Positions 8,576 to 17,915 of a stretch of 64,000 bases of DNA are shown in pieces. Source of the stretch: Woeseiaceae bacterium (lineage in GTDB: Bacteria; Pseudomonadota; Gammaproteobacteria; Steroidobacterales; Woeseiaceae). Position 1 is the first letter of the stretch, and each line of letters opens with the position of its first letter. Location: NCBI GenBank assembly GCA_024640365.1, contig JAHEFE010000002.1:81380-145379 (forward strand), in the 5' to 3' direction. The translations under genes and the position numbers were made by a program. Under the pieces are notes generated by a model. That model ran no database searches. It worked only from the letters and a program-made list of their open reading frames with translations, and had not been told where the DNA came from.

Positions 8576-9760
8576 TTGTTCGAAGCGCTGCAAACCCTAC
8601 CCGCTGATGCAATTCTTGGCGTGCTCGCGGAATATCGTCAGGATAAGCGAGATCACAAAATTGACCTTGGTGTCGGTGTTTTTCGCGACGAAAATGGTGA
8701 TACGCCAGTATTAAGCACTGTCAAGAAAGCGGAGCGCTATTTGCTTGAAAACCAGCAAAGTAAAGCGTACCTCGGATCACGCGGTGATCCTGATTTTAAT
8801 GTGGCTATGCAGGCGCTGTTGTTTGGGGTGGAGCAGGGCAGTAATTCGAGAATTTACACGCTACAAACACCAGGTGGCTGCGGCTCACTGCGCGTGGGTG
8901 CGGAGCTCATTCTGCGCGGTCGTCCCGGGGCGAGCATCTGGGTCAGCGATCCGACTTGGGCAAATCATGTGCCGTTGCTTTCTGGTGCCGGTTTGCAGCT
9001 GAAAACCTATCCGTATTATGACGCTGAAAATCCGGGCATTCGGTTCGAAGAAATGCTCAATGGGCTGTCGAAAATACCGGTTAATGACATCGTCTTGCTG
9101 CACGCCTGTTGCCACAATCCGTCGGGGATGGATCTGACGCAGGAGCAGTGGCAGGCGGTCTGCAAAATAGTCGTTGAACGCAATTTGTTGCCTTTTATCG
9201 ATATTGCATATCAGGGTTTTGCAAATGGTCTGGTCGACGATGCGTATTCGATACGCTTGTTCGCGGACCTCGTTCCGGAAATGATTGTTTCGGCATCTTG
9301 CTCCAAAAATTTCGGGCTTTACCGCGATCGCGTGGGTTCGTTGTCAGTGATGGTCGAAGATGGTGCAACTATTGCCCGCGTCGAGAGCCAGGTGGTGAAC
9401 GTAGTGCGCGGAATGTATTCAATGCCGCCCGCCCACGGTGGATCGATAGTAACGCATATTCTTCGTGATGCAGCGCTTCGGGCTGAATGGGATGACGAGC
9501 TAACTTTCATGCGGGAGCGGCTCAAGGAAATGCGTGGTCTGATTGCTGCGGAGCTCGCACAGCGCAACGCGCCGAGAGACTTTTCTTTTATCGAGAGGGC
9601 ACAAGGAATGTTTTCATTCCTGGGGCTCACAAAGGAACAGGTACAGCGACTGAAAACAGAATTCGCCGTTTACATGGTTGATTCAAGTCGCATAAACGTT
9701 GCTGGCATTAATCACAAAAACGTTGGCCATCTGGCGGATGCCATCGTGGCTGTTCTCTGA
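8576..9760 (+). CDS. Aromatic amino acid / aspartate aminotransferase (class I, PLP)
   Basis: A 394-residue fold-type I aminotransferase of the AspC/TyrB group. PLP is bound by Lys244 in SASCSKNFGLYRDRVG; Asp209 in FIDIAYQGF contacts the PLP ring nitrogen, and CCHNPSGMDLT contains the conserved Asn. The N-terminal KIDLGVGVFRDENG is a family hallmark. It transfers amino groups between aspartate or aromatic amino acids and 2-oxoglutarate. The start is TTG with GGAG about seven bases upstream. I cannot separate AspC from TyrB specificity by eye, so no symbol is given. It converges on the DUF192 gene with a three-base gap. Confidence 0.9.
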   Translation: MFEALQTLPADAILGVLAEYRQDKRDHKIDLGVGVFRDENGDTPVLSTVKKAERYLLENQQSKAYLGSRGDPDFNVAMQALLFGVEQGSNSRIYTLQTPGGCGSLRVGAELILRGRPGASIWVSDPTWANHVPLLSGAGLQLKTYPYYDAENPGIRFEEMLNGLSKIPVNDIVLLHACCHNPSGMDLTQEQWQAVCKIVVERNLLPFIDIAYQGFANGLVDDAYSIRLFADLVPEMIVSASCSKNFGLYRDRVGSLSVMVEDGATIARVESQVVNVVRGMYSMPPAHGGSIVTHILRDAALRAEWDDELTFMRERLKEMRGLIAAELAQRNAPRDFSFIERAQGMFSFLGLTKEQVQRLKTEFAVYMVDSSRINVAGINHKNVGHLADAIVAVL

Positions 9761-9763
9761 TAA

Positions 9764-10240
9764 TTATTCTTGCGCCGGTAGGTCAATATCCTGCAACAGC
9801 ACCAGGCTATCAACACCTAGGTGCAGCCTGTCTACTACGCCTGCGTTAAGTTCCAGCACTGCAATAACCGGTTCGATGGATGCAACCGATGTGAGAGATA
9901 GTGGTTCTGTGTTCGTCGCAACCGATGACACGCGTCCGTCAGCTAGAATGAAAAGCATATCCAGCGATATATAGGTGTTTTTCATCCACATACTGTGTAC
10001 GCCCATTTCGTTATACACAAAGATCATCCCGGTGAACTCGGGAAGCTTGCGAACGAACATGAGGCCGCGGGCTCGCTGTGGTCCATTCAGTGCCAGGTAG
10101 GTGTCGAAACTGTAACAGGCGTGCTGTTGCGCTTCGATGACTAACGGGCCGCGCGCGAAACGCGCGTCCAGTTCGTCGTCGGCTACTGCGCAGGTAGCAA
10201 CGAGCGTGACCACGAAGATCAGGAATTTAGTTGTCTTCAA
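9764..10240 (-). CDS. DUF192 family exported protein
   Basis: A 158-residue protein with a signal peptide (MKTTKFLIFVVTLVATCAVA) and a DUF192 domain over the rest. The family core is visible as QRARGLMFVRKLPEFTGMIFVY, then MWMKNTYISLDMLFI. DUF192 proteins are small beta-rich periplasmic or archaeal proteins without a proven function. The coding start overlaps the end of the upstream gene by four bases, so the two are a coupled pair. It ends three bases from the opposing aminotransferase stop. Confidence 0.88.
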   Translation of the reverse strand: MKTTKFLIFVVTLVATCAVADDELDARFARGPLVIEAQQHACYSFDTYLALNGPQRARGLMFVRKLPEFTGMIFVYNEMGVHSMWMKNTYISLDMLFILADGRVSSVATNTEPLSLTSVASIEPVIAVLELNAGVVDRLHLGVDSLVLLQDIDLPAQE

Positions 10241-10845
10241 TGCGGCTGCTCCCAGTTCAGTACGCCGGAAAATTCCATTGTTCCGATCGTGACGCTGGCA
10301 CTGCTATTCAATTCGGCGAGGGCGGTGACGCAATACAGTTTCCCCTGGATCTGGTAAACCCCGCTATCTTGCGCCTCCAGATGCTGTTGTTTGATATCCG
10401 TCCAGCAGGCATAGGGGTCAGCACTATTGAAGAAGCGTCCGGTATTTTCTTCGATCAATGTCACGTTGGTCTCTAACTCTTTACCGGGGACACCGATTTC
10501 CAGATCAGGTATGCCAAGAATGATTGCAAGTCGGTGCGTACCGTTGCCGGGTCCAGAGAAGCGCAAGCGCGCGCCTTCGTTGTTCGGTCGTGGCATGCCC
10601 GTGCAACCCAGTTCCGCCGCGCTCCAGTTTATGGTCTCGTTCATGGCACCATAAAGCTCAACGGAGACTTGGCCGAAGGACGGGCAGCTTTCATTTTCCG
10701 CGAGTACATCCGCGCTGTGGGCTTGCAGTGAAAGAACGAGGCCCCATGATATGAACCAGACCGGGTTGGCTTTGCGCCATCTGAGAACATGTTTTTTTCG
10801 GGATTCGTGCAATTTTTGGCGCTCTTTGTTGTCGTAGGAAAACAT
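10237..10845 (-). CDS. Exported protein of unknown function
   Basis: A 202-residue protein I do not recognise. A strongly basic N terminus (residues 1-26, many Lys/Arg) precedes a hydrophobic stretch (VWFISWGLVLSLQAHSA), consistent with a signal peptide or a membrane anchor. The remaining about 155 residues are polar and contain four Cys (ESCPSFG, LGCTGMP, YACWTD, LYCVTA) that could form two disulfides. The pattern suggests an extracytoplasmic beta-rich domain. It overlaps the DUF192 gene by four bases and diverges from the moxR operon 103 bases away. Confidence 0.65.
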   Translation of the reverse strand: MFSYDNKERQKLHESRKKHVLRWRKANPVWFISWGLVLSLQAHSADVLAENESCPSFGQVSVELYGAMNETINWSAAELGCTGMPRPNNEGARLRFSGPGNGTHRLAIILGIPDLEIGVPGKELETNVTLIEENTGRFFNSADPYACWTDIKQQHLEAQDSGVYQIQGKLYCVTALAELNSSASVTIGTMEFSGVLNWEQPH

Positions 10846-10948
10846 TATTACCGAAGTCGGCCCGTTTTGAACAAATAATGTCGTGATGGTTGGACTGCAG
10901 CCGCAACGACTCTACAATGTCACGCCTTTTCAACCGCCGGAGTAGTAC

Positions 10949-11917
10949 ATGAGCGTTATTGAGAGATTCCAGCAGCTCGAAGCGCACGCCAGCCAGCTTA
11001 TTATTGGCCAGGCGCACCTGATAAATCGCATGTTGATCGCGTTGTTATGCGATGGCCATTTGCTCGTCGAAGGGGCTCCCGGCCTTGCCAAGACGCGGGC
11101 AATCAAGGTCCTGTCTGAAAGTATCGAGGGGGATTTCCACCGCCTGCAATTCACGCCGGACTTGTTGCCTGCGGATTTGACGGGTACTGAAATCTATCGA
11201 CCTCAGGAGGGGACCTTCGTGTTCCGCGAGGGTCCGTTGTTCCACAATCTGATACTGGCGGATGAAATTAATCGCGCGCCGGCCAAGGTGCAATCAGCAC
11301 TTTTGGAGGCAATGGAAGAACGACAAATCACTGTTGGCGACAAGAGTTATACATTGCCTAATTTGTTTATGGTGATGGCGACCCAGAATCCAATCGAGCA
11401 GGAAGGTACTTACCCATTGCCTGAAGCGCAGCTGGATCGATTTCTGCTTCACGTCAAAGTGGGATACCCGAGTAAGGAAGACGAGCGGCGTATCCTGGTG
11501 CTGAATCGAGACGAGGCCCTGGCCGGTGTACGCGATCCCTTTCAACCTCCGGAAGTGCTTGCCGAGTCCACAGTTATGGAAGCGCGCCAGGCCATTCTGA
11601 AACTGCACCTGGCGGAGCAGCTCGAAGAATATATAGTCAATATTGTGATTGCGACTCGTAATCCGGGCTCGGTTAACGAGTCACTGGACGGGCATATTCT
11701 GTATGGGGCCAGCCCGCGCGCGAGCATGGGCATAGATCGTTGCGCGCGCGCTCACGCCTGGTTATCCGGTCGTGATTTCGTGACGCCGGAAGATATCCAG
11801 GCCGTGGCGGGTGACGTTTTGCGTCACCGCGTCGTGTTGAGTTTCGAAGCTGAGGCAGATGGCGTTACTGCTGATGCCGTTATTGAAGGAATCCTCGACG
11901 GCGTTGGCGTGCCTTAA
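10949..11917 (+). CDS. MoxR-family AAA+ ATPase
   Basis: A 322-residue AAA+ protein. Walker A is EGAPGLAKTR (about 41-50), Walker B is LILADEINRAP (D105, E106), sensor 1 lies in VMATQNPIEQEGTYPLPEAQLDR (split here as MATQNPIEQEGTYPLPEA), and a C-terminal lid domain has GASPRASMG. MoxR ATPases act as chaperones for von Willebrand-domain proteins, here BatA and BatB just downstream. First gene of a six-gene operon; the DUF58 gene follows after nine bases. Confidence 0.93.
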   Translation: MSVIERFQQLEAHASQLIIGQAHLINRMLIALLCDGHLLVEGAPGLAKTRAIKVLSESIEGDFHRLQFTPDLLPADLTGTEIYRPQEGTFVFREGPLFHNLILADEINRAPAKVQSALLEAMEERQITVGDKSYTLPNLFMVMATQNPIEQEGTYPLPEAQLDRFLLHVKVGYPSKEDERRILVLNRDEALAGVRDPFQPPEVLAESTVMEARQAILKLHLAEQLEEYIVNIVIATRNPGSVNESLDGHILYGASPRASMGIDRCARAHAWLSGRDFVTPEDIQAVAGDVLRHRVVLSFEAEADGVTADAVIEGILDGVGVP

Positions 11918-11926
11918 TTTCCTGTT

Positions 11927-12874
11927 ATGTGGCGACACGATAAACTTGAAGAGGACGCGTCACCGGTCCGGGTGACCCAGACTGGGCTAATCCGGCTTAG
12001 CGCGCCTGCGCGGGTGTTGTCGCTTGATGCACTGCGTATAAATTCATTGCAGACTGGAGCCTACGTATCGCGGTTCAAAGGTCGCGGCATGGAATTCGAT
12101 GAATCCAGGCCGTATCAGCCAGGCGATGATCCGCGCAGCATTGACTGGCGGGTTACCGCGCGTAGCAGTGATGCGTATACGAAATTGTTTCGCGAAGAGC
12201 GCGAACGACCGGTATTTGTCGTAGTTGATTTGCGCAGCAGTATGCATTTCGCAACGCGCGGCAGTTTCAAGTCGGTTTGCGTGAGTCAGGCGGCAGCGAT
12301 GTTGGCCTGGGCTGCACAACAGCGTGGCGATCGTCTCGGTGGTCTGATTTTTGGCGATACTACCCAACGTGAATTAAAGCCGCGTCTTGGCCGTCAGGCC
12401 GCGTTGCACTTTGTACATGAACTGGTCAATCACCCCGACTGGCAAAGTCAGGCGACCGCAAGCAGTGACGACGGCGCCGCATCCTTACAGAAAGCGATGG
12501 CCGCAGTGCGCCGAGTTACACGTCCGGGCAGTTTGATTATTGTACTGAGTGATTTTGCCGGACTAACTGATGCGGCGCAGTCCTATCTCGCCGGCGTCGC
12601 TCGGCACAATGAAGTGTTGGTCGTATTTTCCAGCGACCCACTGGAGCATGAGTTGCCACCCGCTGGCCGCTACCGCATCGTGACCGACGAAGCTTCACTG
12701 GAAATAGATACGCACTTGAAAAAGGTGAGACAGCAATACGTTTCAGCCTTCGACGATAAGCAGGCGGCACTCGCAAAATTCTGTCAACGCTACAGCATTC
12801 ACCTGTTACCGCTGGCAACCAACGAAGATCCCGTTGCCAGACTTCAGCAGGCTTTAGGCCGCAGGATTAATTAG
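11927..12874 (+). CDS. DUF58 domain protein (Bat operon)
   Basis: A 315-residue DUF58 protein. The family signature is ESRPYQPGDDPRSIDWRVTA at about 48-67, followed by KLFREERERPVFVVVDLRSSM, a von Willebrand-like start with a DxRxS variant of the MIDAS motif. It is found almost always next to a MoxR ATPase and is thought to work with it on cell-envelope substrates. No transmembrane segment is seen, so it is probably cytoplasmic. It ends two bases before the DUF4381 gene. Confidence 0.9.
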   Translation: MWRHDKLEEDASPVRVTQTGLIRLSAPARVLSLDALRINSLQTGAYVSRFKGRGMEFDESRPYQPGDDPRSIDWRVTARSSDAYTKLFREERERPVFVVVDLRSSMHFATRGSFKSVCVSQAAAMLAWAAQQRGDRLGGLIFGDTTQRELKPRLGRQAALHFVHELVNHPDWQSQATASSDDGAASLQKAMAAVRRVTRPGSLIIVLSDFAGLTDAAQSYLAGVARHNEVLVVFSSDPLEHELPPAGRYRIVTDEASLEIDTHLKKVRQQYVSAFDDKQAALAKFCQRYSIHLLPLATNEDPVARLQQALGRRIN

Positions 12875-12876
12875 CG

Positions 12877-13365
12877 ATGAAGCCTGAAGACCTGCCATTG
12901 CGCGATTTGCATTTACCGGCACCGATTGGTTGGTGGCCGCTAGCATACGGTTGGTGGATCTTGTTTGGCCTGCTGGTGTTGGCCGTGTGCTGGGTTGGTT
13001 ATCGGCAATGGTTGAACTGGCAAGCAGGTGCCGCTCGACGCAGGGCGCTGGACGAACTCCAGAAGTTGCAAGATCGATACGCCGCAGATCACGACGCGGC
13101 AGCTTTCATAATCAACGCCTCTACATTATTGCGCCGTGGGATGCTGGCCTACGCGCCCCGCGCAGAGATTGCGGGATTAAGCGGCGAGGCCTGGCTTGAG
13201 TGGCTGGACCGCGGGCTTGATGAACCAGCTTTCAGTGCCGGAGCTGGTCGATGTTTGTATGACTTGCCATACCGTCCTGCGAGTGTTGCGGCATCCCTCG
13301 ATATTTCTGAATTGACCACGTTGCTGCGGCGGCGCTTGCGCACGCCAGTGCAGGTGACAGTCTGA
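12877..13365 (+). CDS. DUF4381 domain membrane protein (Bat operon)
   Basis: A 162-residue protein with one transmembrane helix near residues 19-42 (GWWPLAYGWWILFGLLVLAV region) and a cytoplasmic helical domain. The pre-helix motif LRDLHLPAPIGWWPLA is the hallmark of DUF4381 proteins, which occupy this slot between DUF58 and BatA in proteobacterial Bat operons. Its TGA shares one base with the batA ATG (TGATG), implying coupled translation. Role unknown beyond operon membership. Confidence 0.87.
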   Translation: MKPEDLPLRDLHLPAPIGWWPLAYGWWILFGLLVLAVCWVGYRQWLNWQAGAARRRALDELQKLQDRYAADHDAAAFIINASTLLRRGMLAYAPRAEIAGLSGEAWLEWLDRGLDEPAFSAGAGRCLYDLPYRPASVAASLDISELTTLLRRRLRTPVQVTV

Positions 13366-14399
13366 TGTGGTCCTTGCAATGGCCATGGGCGCTATTGTTG
13401 TTACCGCTGCCGCTGGTCATGCGGTGGTTATTGCCGCCTGATGTTATTTCCAGGGACGCGGGACTACGGGTGCCGAATCTGCAGCGTTTTGCCGCGCTTG
13501 CCGCCAGTCGCGATTCGGCACAGCTCTTGCGCTGGCAATTCTGGGTGGCTGTGCTGGCGTGGTTATTGCTGGTTCTTGCCGCGGCGCGCCCACAACGTAT
13601 CGGCGATGAGCTGGAAATTCCGGTGACCGGTCGCAACTTGATGTTGGCTGTAGATCTTTCCGGCAGCATGGATGCGAAAGACTTCCAGTTGCAGATGCGT
13701 AAAGTGGATCGACTGACTGCTACCAAGGCAGTGGCCAGCGACTTCATTCGGCGCCGCAAGGGCGACCGGATCGGATTGATCTTGTTTGGTGAGCGTGCTT
13801 ACTTGCAAGTGCCGCTGACTCTGGATCGAGAGACCGTTAACGTGTTGTTGCTGGAATCCGAAATTGGCCTGGCTGGCGAAAAGACGGCGATCGGTGACGC
13901 GATTGGACTGGCTGTAAAACGCATAAATGACGCCGGCACAGGGGCTCAGGAGCAAGTACTGATCTTGCTGACGGATGGCGCCAATACCGCCGGTAACATT
14001 CAGCCGCTCAAAGCCGCGGAGCTCGCGGCACAGATTGGTCTGAAGATTTACACGATAGGTATCGGAGCTGAGGCCATGACCGTACCCTCCGTTCTGGGCG
14101 GATTGCGGCAGGTAAATCCATCCGCTGATCTGGATGAAGCAACCTTGACCGAGATCGCGCGATTGACCGGCGGACGCTATTTTCGCGCGAAAGACACCGC
14201 CGGATTACAGGAAATCTACGAGTTGCTTGATGAAATGGAGCCCGTGGCAGAACCTGAAGCGGGCTTTCGGCCTGCGAAGTCCTATTACCATTGGCCGTTG
14301 GCGTTAGCCTTGGCACTGTCCGCGTGTCTGGCGTTAATCGCGGTACTGCCCGACACACTGTTCGCCCGAGCGAATAAAGTGAGGTCGCATGCTGGCTGA
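13365..14399 (+). CDS. batA: BatA, membrane-anchored von Willebrand factor A protein
   Basis: A 344-residue protein. Two N-terminal transmembrane segments (about 5-25 and 57-76) are followed by a VWA domain with an intact MIDAS (AVDLSGSMDAKD: D97, S99, S101). A conserved ILLTDGANTAG strand and a C-terminal transmembrane helix (about 310-332) complete it. Bat proteins contribute to aerotolerance or stress resistance in several bacteria, probably as an envelope complex assembled by MoxR. It overlaps batB by 11 bases. Confidence 0.9.
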   Translation: MWSLQWPWALLLLPLPLVMRWLLPPDVISRDAGLRVPNLQRFAALAASRDSAQLLRWQFWVAVLAWLLLVLAAARPQRIGDELEIPVTGRNLMLAVDLSGSMDAKDFQLQMRKVDRLTATKAVASDFIRRRKGDRIGLILFGERAYLQVPLTLDRETVNVLLLESEIGLAGEKTAIGDAIGLAVKRINDAGTGAQEQVLILLTDGANTAGNIQPLKAAELAAQIGLKIYTIGIGAEAMTVPSVLGGLRQVNPSADLDEATLTEIARLTGGRYFRAKDTAGLQEIYELLDEMEPVAEPEAGFRPAKSYYHWPLALALALSACLALIAVLPDTLFARANKVRSHAG

Positions 14400-16209
14400 G
14401 TTTCACTGGTTGAGGCCGGAGTGGTTTGGAGCATTGCCCGTGGCAGGTATCTTGCTGGCATTGCTCGTGCGGCAGCGATTGCTGCCCGGTAACTGGCAGA
14501 AAGTGATCGATCCGCAATTGATGCCGTATATCCTGACTGACAAAGTCGGACATCATAGAGACTGGCGCTGGTGGCTGGCAGGATTGGCTTCTGTCCTCGC
14601 TATAACGGCGTTGGCCGGACCGACCTGGCAGCGCATTGAGCAACCCGTCTATCGTTCGGAGCAGGCACTTGTTATTGCTCTTGACCTGTCGCGTTCGATG
14701 GATTCGCAGGACTTGTCGCCGAGTCGACTGGCACGCGCGCGTCTCAAAATTCTCGATATTCTGCACCGTCGCCAGGGTGGGCAAACCGCACTCGTAGTCT
14801 ACTCAGCCAATGCGTTTACTGTGACGCCACTGACTAACGATAGCGATACTATTGCCGCGCTGGTCAACAGTCTGAGTACCGACATCATGCCTAGCCAGGG
14901 CAGCTATCCGCTGGCAGCAATCAATAAAGGTCGCGCATTGCTGGAGCAAGCGAGTGTGCACAATGGCGAAGTGTTGCTAATCACCGATGGTGACAGCTCG
15001 CCGGCTGCCGAACGAGCCGCAAAAGAATTATATGGCGCGGGTTATTCGTTATCAGTCCTGGGTGTTGGGACGCGTCAAGGAGCACCGATTCCAAAACCGG
15101 GTGGCGGATTTGTTACGGATCGCAGTGGCCATATTTTCGTGCCGAGAATTGACGCTACGCAACTACGTGATCTCGCTGCTGCAGGTCATGGACGGTTTAC
15201 TCTATTGACGACCGACGAGTCCGATTTGGATAGCCTGTTAAGTGGCGTCGTTGATGTTGCAAGCAATAGTGACGAGTCGTTAGCGACTGATCAGTGGCTG
15301 GAGGAGGGCCCGTGGCTGCTGCTGCTACTGTTGCCGCTGGCCGCGAGTGCCTTCCGGCGCGGCTGGATGTTGCTATTGCTGGTTTCGATTACTCCGCTCG
15401 CGATGCCTGGTACGGCACATGCAGGTGTGTGGCAGGACTTGTGGCAAACCCATGATCAGCAAGGCAGAACCCTGCTTGATCAGGGCGATGCGCCGACAGC
15501 GGCCCAGCGTTTCGATGATCCGCAATGGCAGGCTGTAGCCAGCTATCGAGCCGGTGACTACGGTGCCAGTGGCAGCGTTTTTGCTGAACAGGATGGTATC
15601 GATAATTTGTATAACCTGGGCAACGCGTTGGCACGCAAAGGCGAATTCGAAACGGCCATCCATGCGTATAACGAAGTACTTGATCAGGATCCGGAAAACG
15701 AGGACGCACTGTTTAACCGGGATCTATTGCAAAAGATGCTTGATGAGCAAAAGGAAAAGCAAAAGTCTGATCAGGAGCAGGACAAGTCGGAGAAACAGGA
15801 CGGCGAGTCACAGCAGAACTCCGAGTCCAAGGATGGCGAGGCGAGTGATCAGCAAGCGGATGCTGACAGCGAAAACAGTGGCGAGGGTGAACCTCAGGAT
15901 GGTGAGTCTAAGGCCGGCGATGAAAACCAGCAGCAAGCGGACCTTGATGCGATGCAGGAAGAGCTGGACCGCGCGGCCGCGGAGGCTGAACAACAGGATG
16001 ATCAGCAAGCGGACAATAAGTCCGAAGCTGAGTTGGCTGCAGAGCGCCAGGAAATGGAAGAGAAGCAAGCGATGGAACAGTGGCTTCGCCGTATCCCCAA
16101 TGACCCGGGCGGCTTGTTACGGCGTAAATTCAAGCTGCAATACGAACGTCAGGGCCGTGACCAGGACGGTAACAATCTGTGGCCCGATGATGAGGAGCAT
16201 CCATGGTAG
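14389..16209 (+). CDS. batB: BatB/BatC-type fusion: VWA domain plus TPR and acidic low-complexity tail
   Basis: A 606-residue protein. Membrane helices near 15-30 and 58-78, then a VWA domain with intact MIDAS (ALDLSRSMDSQD: D99, S101, S103). A second hydrophobic pair lies at about 303-342, followed by a TPR region (NLYNLGNALARKGEFETAIH, about 404-423). From about 445 to 565 the sequence is almost only Gln, Glu, Asp, Ser and Lys (repeated EQQ/DGES/QQAD blocks). In Bacteroidetes the VWA and TPR parts are separate BatB and BatC proteins; here they are one chain. It overlaps batA by 11 and batD by 7 bases. Confidence 0.9.
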   Translation: MLAEFHWLRPEWFGALPVAGILLALLVRQRLLPGNWQKVIDPQLMPYILTDKVGHHRDWRWWLAGLASVLAITALAGPTWQRIEQPVYRSEQALVIALDLSRSMDSQDLSPSRLARARLKILDILHRRQGGQTALVVYSANAFTVTPLTNDSDTIAALVNSLSTDIMPSQGSYPLAAINKGRALLEQASVHNGEVLLITDGDSSPAAERAAKELYGAGYSLSVLGVGTRQGAPIPKPGGGFVTDRSGHIFVPRIDATQLRDLAAAGHGRFTLLTTDESDLDSLLSGVVDVASNSDESLATDQWLEEGPWLLLLLLPLAASAFRRGWMLLLLVSITPLAMPGTAHAGVWQDLWQTHDQQGRTLLDQGDAPTAAQRFDDPQWQAVASYRAGDYGASGSVFAEQDGIDNLYNLGNALARKGEFETAIHAYNEVLDQDPENEDALFNRDLLQKMLDEQKEKQKSDQEQDKSEKQDGESQQNSESKDGEASDQQADADSENSGEGEPQDGESKAGDENQQQADLDAMQEELDRAAAEAEQQDDQQADNKSEAELAAERQEMEEKQAMEQWLRRIPNDPGGLLRRKFKLQYERQGRDQDGNNLWPDDEEHPW

Positions 16210-17906
16210 TTGAGAGGAGTGGCGTAGCGGTGTTCGAACCCAGACTGACTGGTAGGTTTGTGGCGAAATTTGGCGTGGTGTTGGCTTTGTTGGCGATGTC
16301 TGTATTGTCGCATGCCGAAATAACAGCCAGCGTCGATCGTGCCGATATAGAGCTCAACGAGACCTTCACTCTAAAAGTAACAGTCGATAATGGTCAGGGC
16401 GGAGAGCCGGATGCTGCGGCCCTGAACAAAGATTTCGATGTGTTGCAGCTCAGCCAAGGTAGCAGCACGATGATTGTGAACGGCGATATCAGCCGCAGTT
16501 TTACCTGGTCGTATACACTCATGCCAAAAGTGGCAGGCCAGGTAGAAATTCCACCGATCAAGATTGGCAACGAACAAAGCGAACCAGTCTTGATTACTGT
16601 TGCGAAGCCCAGTACTGCGCTGCCGGGTGAATCTGATATTTTTGTTACCGCAGAAGCTGATTACACGGATACCTACGTGCAGGCGCAGGTGTTGTACACG
16701 ATCAAGGTTTATCGTTCTGTAACCACGCGTCAGCCGCGGCTTTGGGAGCCGACGTTTGAAGGTGTTGAAGTATTGGCCGAGGCGGCTGCTGAGGAACGCA
16801 GTTACGATTCGATGCTGAACGGCAAAGCCTACAATGTCGTCGAACGCGTTTACGCTTTGTTTCCACAGGAAAGTGGCACCCTGACCATCGCTCCTGTGCG
16901 CTTCGAAGCACGCGTATTACGCGCGGGCCGCATAACCGGGCGCAAACTATTTGTATCAGAAGGCCACGTAATCAACGTGCAGCCCATTCCTCCCCGACCA
17001 CCCGAGTTTCCGAATGCGGCCTGGCTGCCGGCTAAGTCGGTGAACATTACCGAAAGCTGGTCGCGTGATTTTGATTCTCTGCCTGCCGGCGAGCCAGTGA
17101 CGCGTCGCATCAATGTGTCGGCGCTCGGTCAGCTATCCACTCAGATACCTGTTCTGGATCCCGTTGCTCCGGATGGTGTGAAGATGTATCCGGACAAACC
17201 CGAACTGGCGGATCAGGCAGAGGCCGGCGGCATACGCGCGACCCGTAAAGAGCAGTATGCGTTGATTGGCGTGACTCCTGGAGAGCACCAGCTGCCTGAA
17301 GTGAAGTTGCCCTGGTGGAATGTTGATGCGCGCGAATGGCAAGTCGCTAAGTTGCCGGCGCGCGCACTCAAGGTCGAGGGCGTAGTGGCCGCCATGGCGC
17401 CGCCACCCTCAGTTGAGCCCGAAAGTATAAGCAGCGCTATTCCACCAGAGATCGTGACAGTGGAGAGCAGTCTGTGGCGCAACGTCAGTATTGGCTTGGC
17501 TGTGGCCTGGTTGTTGACTCTCATAAGCTGGTGGTGGTCGCGGCGCACGCCTGTCGGGCCAGCTACTCCGGAGGAAGTTCCTTTTCATCGCCAGCAGGCC
17601 CGATTATTGCGCAAGGCACGTAAAGCAGCGTTGGACGGTGATGCTGCGACTGTAAAATCCGAGCTACTGGCCTGGTCCAGGCTCGAATGGCCCGATGACG
17701 CGCCGCGCAATATTGGCGTGCTAGCGCAGCGCGTTTCCGAGCCGTTGACAACGGAACTGCAAAGACTGGTTAGTGCCAGTTATGCCGCGGGCGACATGAG
17801 CTGGGATGGCGAGGCACTCGCCAAATCGTTGCGCTCGTTTGCGACGAGACACGATACGGTCTCGGAAGCGGGAGATGGCTTGCCGCCGCTCATGCCCGGT
17901 GCTTGA
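16203..17906 (+). CDS. batD: BatD family protein
   Basis: A 567-residue exported membrane protein. A signal peptide ends near VLSHAEITAS; repeated beta-sandwich domains follow (IELNETFTLKVTVDN and KVAGQVEIPPIKIG are typical BatD strands). A single transmembrane helix lies near residues 423-441, and a cytoplasmic helical tail completes the protein. The ATG at 16203 overlaps the batB stop by seven bases. A GTG at 16229 preceded by GAGGAG would give a neater signal peptide and is an alternative start. Last gene of the operon, ending nine bases from the opposing gloA stop. Confidence 0.88.
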   Translation: MVVERSGVAVFEPRLTGRFVAKFGVVLALLAMSVLSHAEITASVDRADIELNETFTLKVTVDNGQGGEPDAAALNKDFDVLQLSQGSSTMIVNGDISRSFTWSYTLMPKVAGQVEIPPIKIGNEQSEPVLITVAKPSTALPGESDIFVTAEADYTDTYVQAQVLYTIKVYRSVTTRQPRLWEPTFEGVEVLAEAAAEERSYDSMLNGKAYNVVERVYALFPQESGTLTIAPVRFEARVLRAGRITGRKLFVSEGHVINVQPIPPRPPEFPNAAWLPAKSVNITESWSRDFDSLPAGEPVTRRINVSALGQLSTQIPVLDPVAPDGVKMYPDKPELADQAEAGGIRATRKEQYALIGVTPGEHQLPEVKLPWWNVDAREWQVAKLPARALKVEGVVAAMAPPPSVEPESISSAIPPEIVTVESSLWRNVSIGLAVAWLLTLISWWWSRRTPVGPATPEEVPFHRQQARLLRKARKAALDGDAATVKSELLAWSRLEWPDDAPRNIGVLAQRVSEPLTTELQRLVSASYAAGDMSWDGEALAKSLRSFATRHDTVSEAGDGLPPLMPGA

Positions 17907-17915
17907 TCCCGGCAG

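Noticed and set aside
14008..14784. 258-codon minus-strand frame across batA and batB
   Set aside because: Shadow of two well-supported overlapping genes; no protein-like character of its own.
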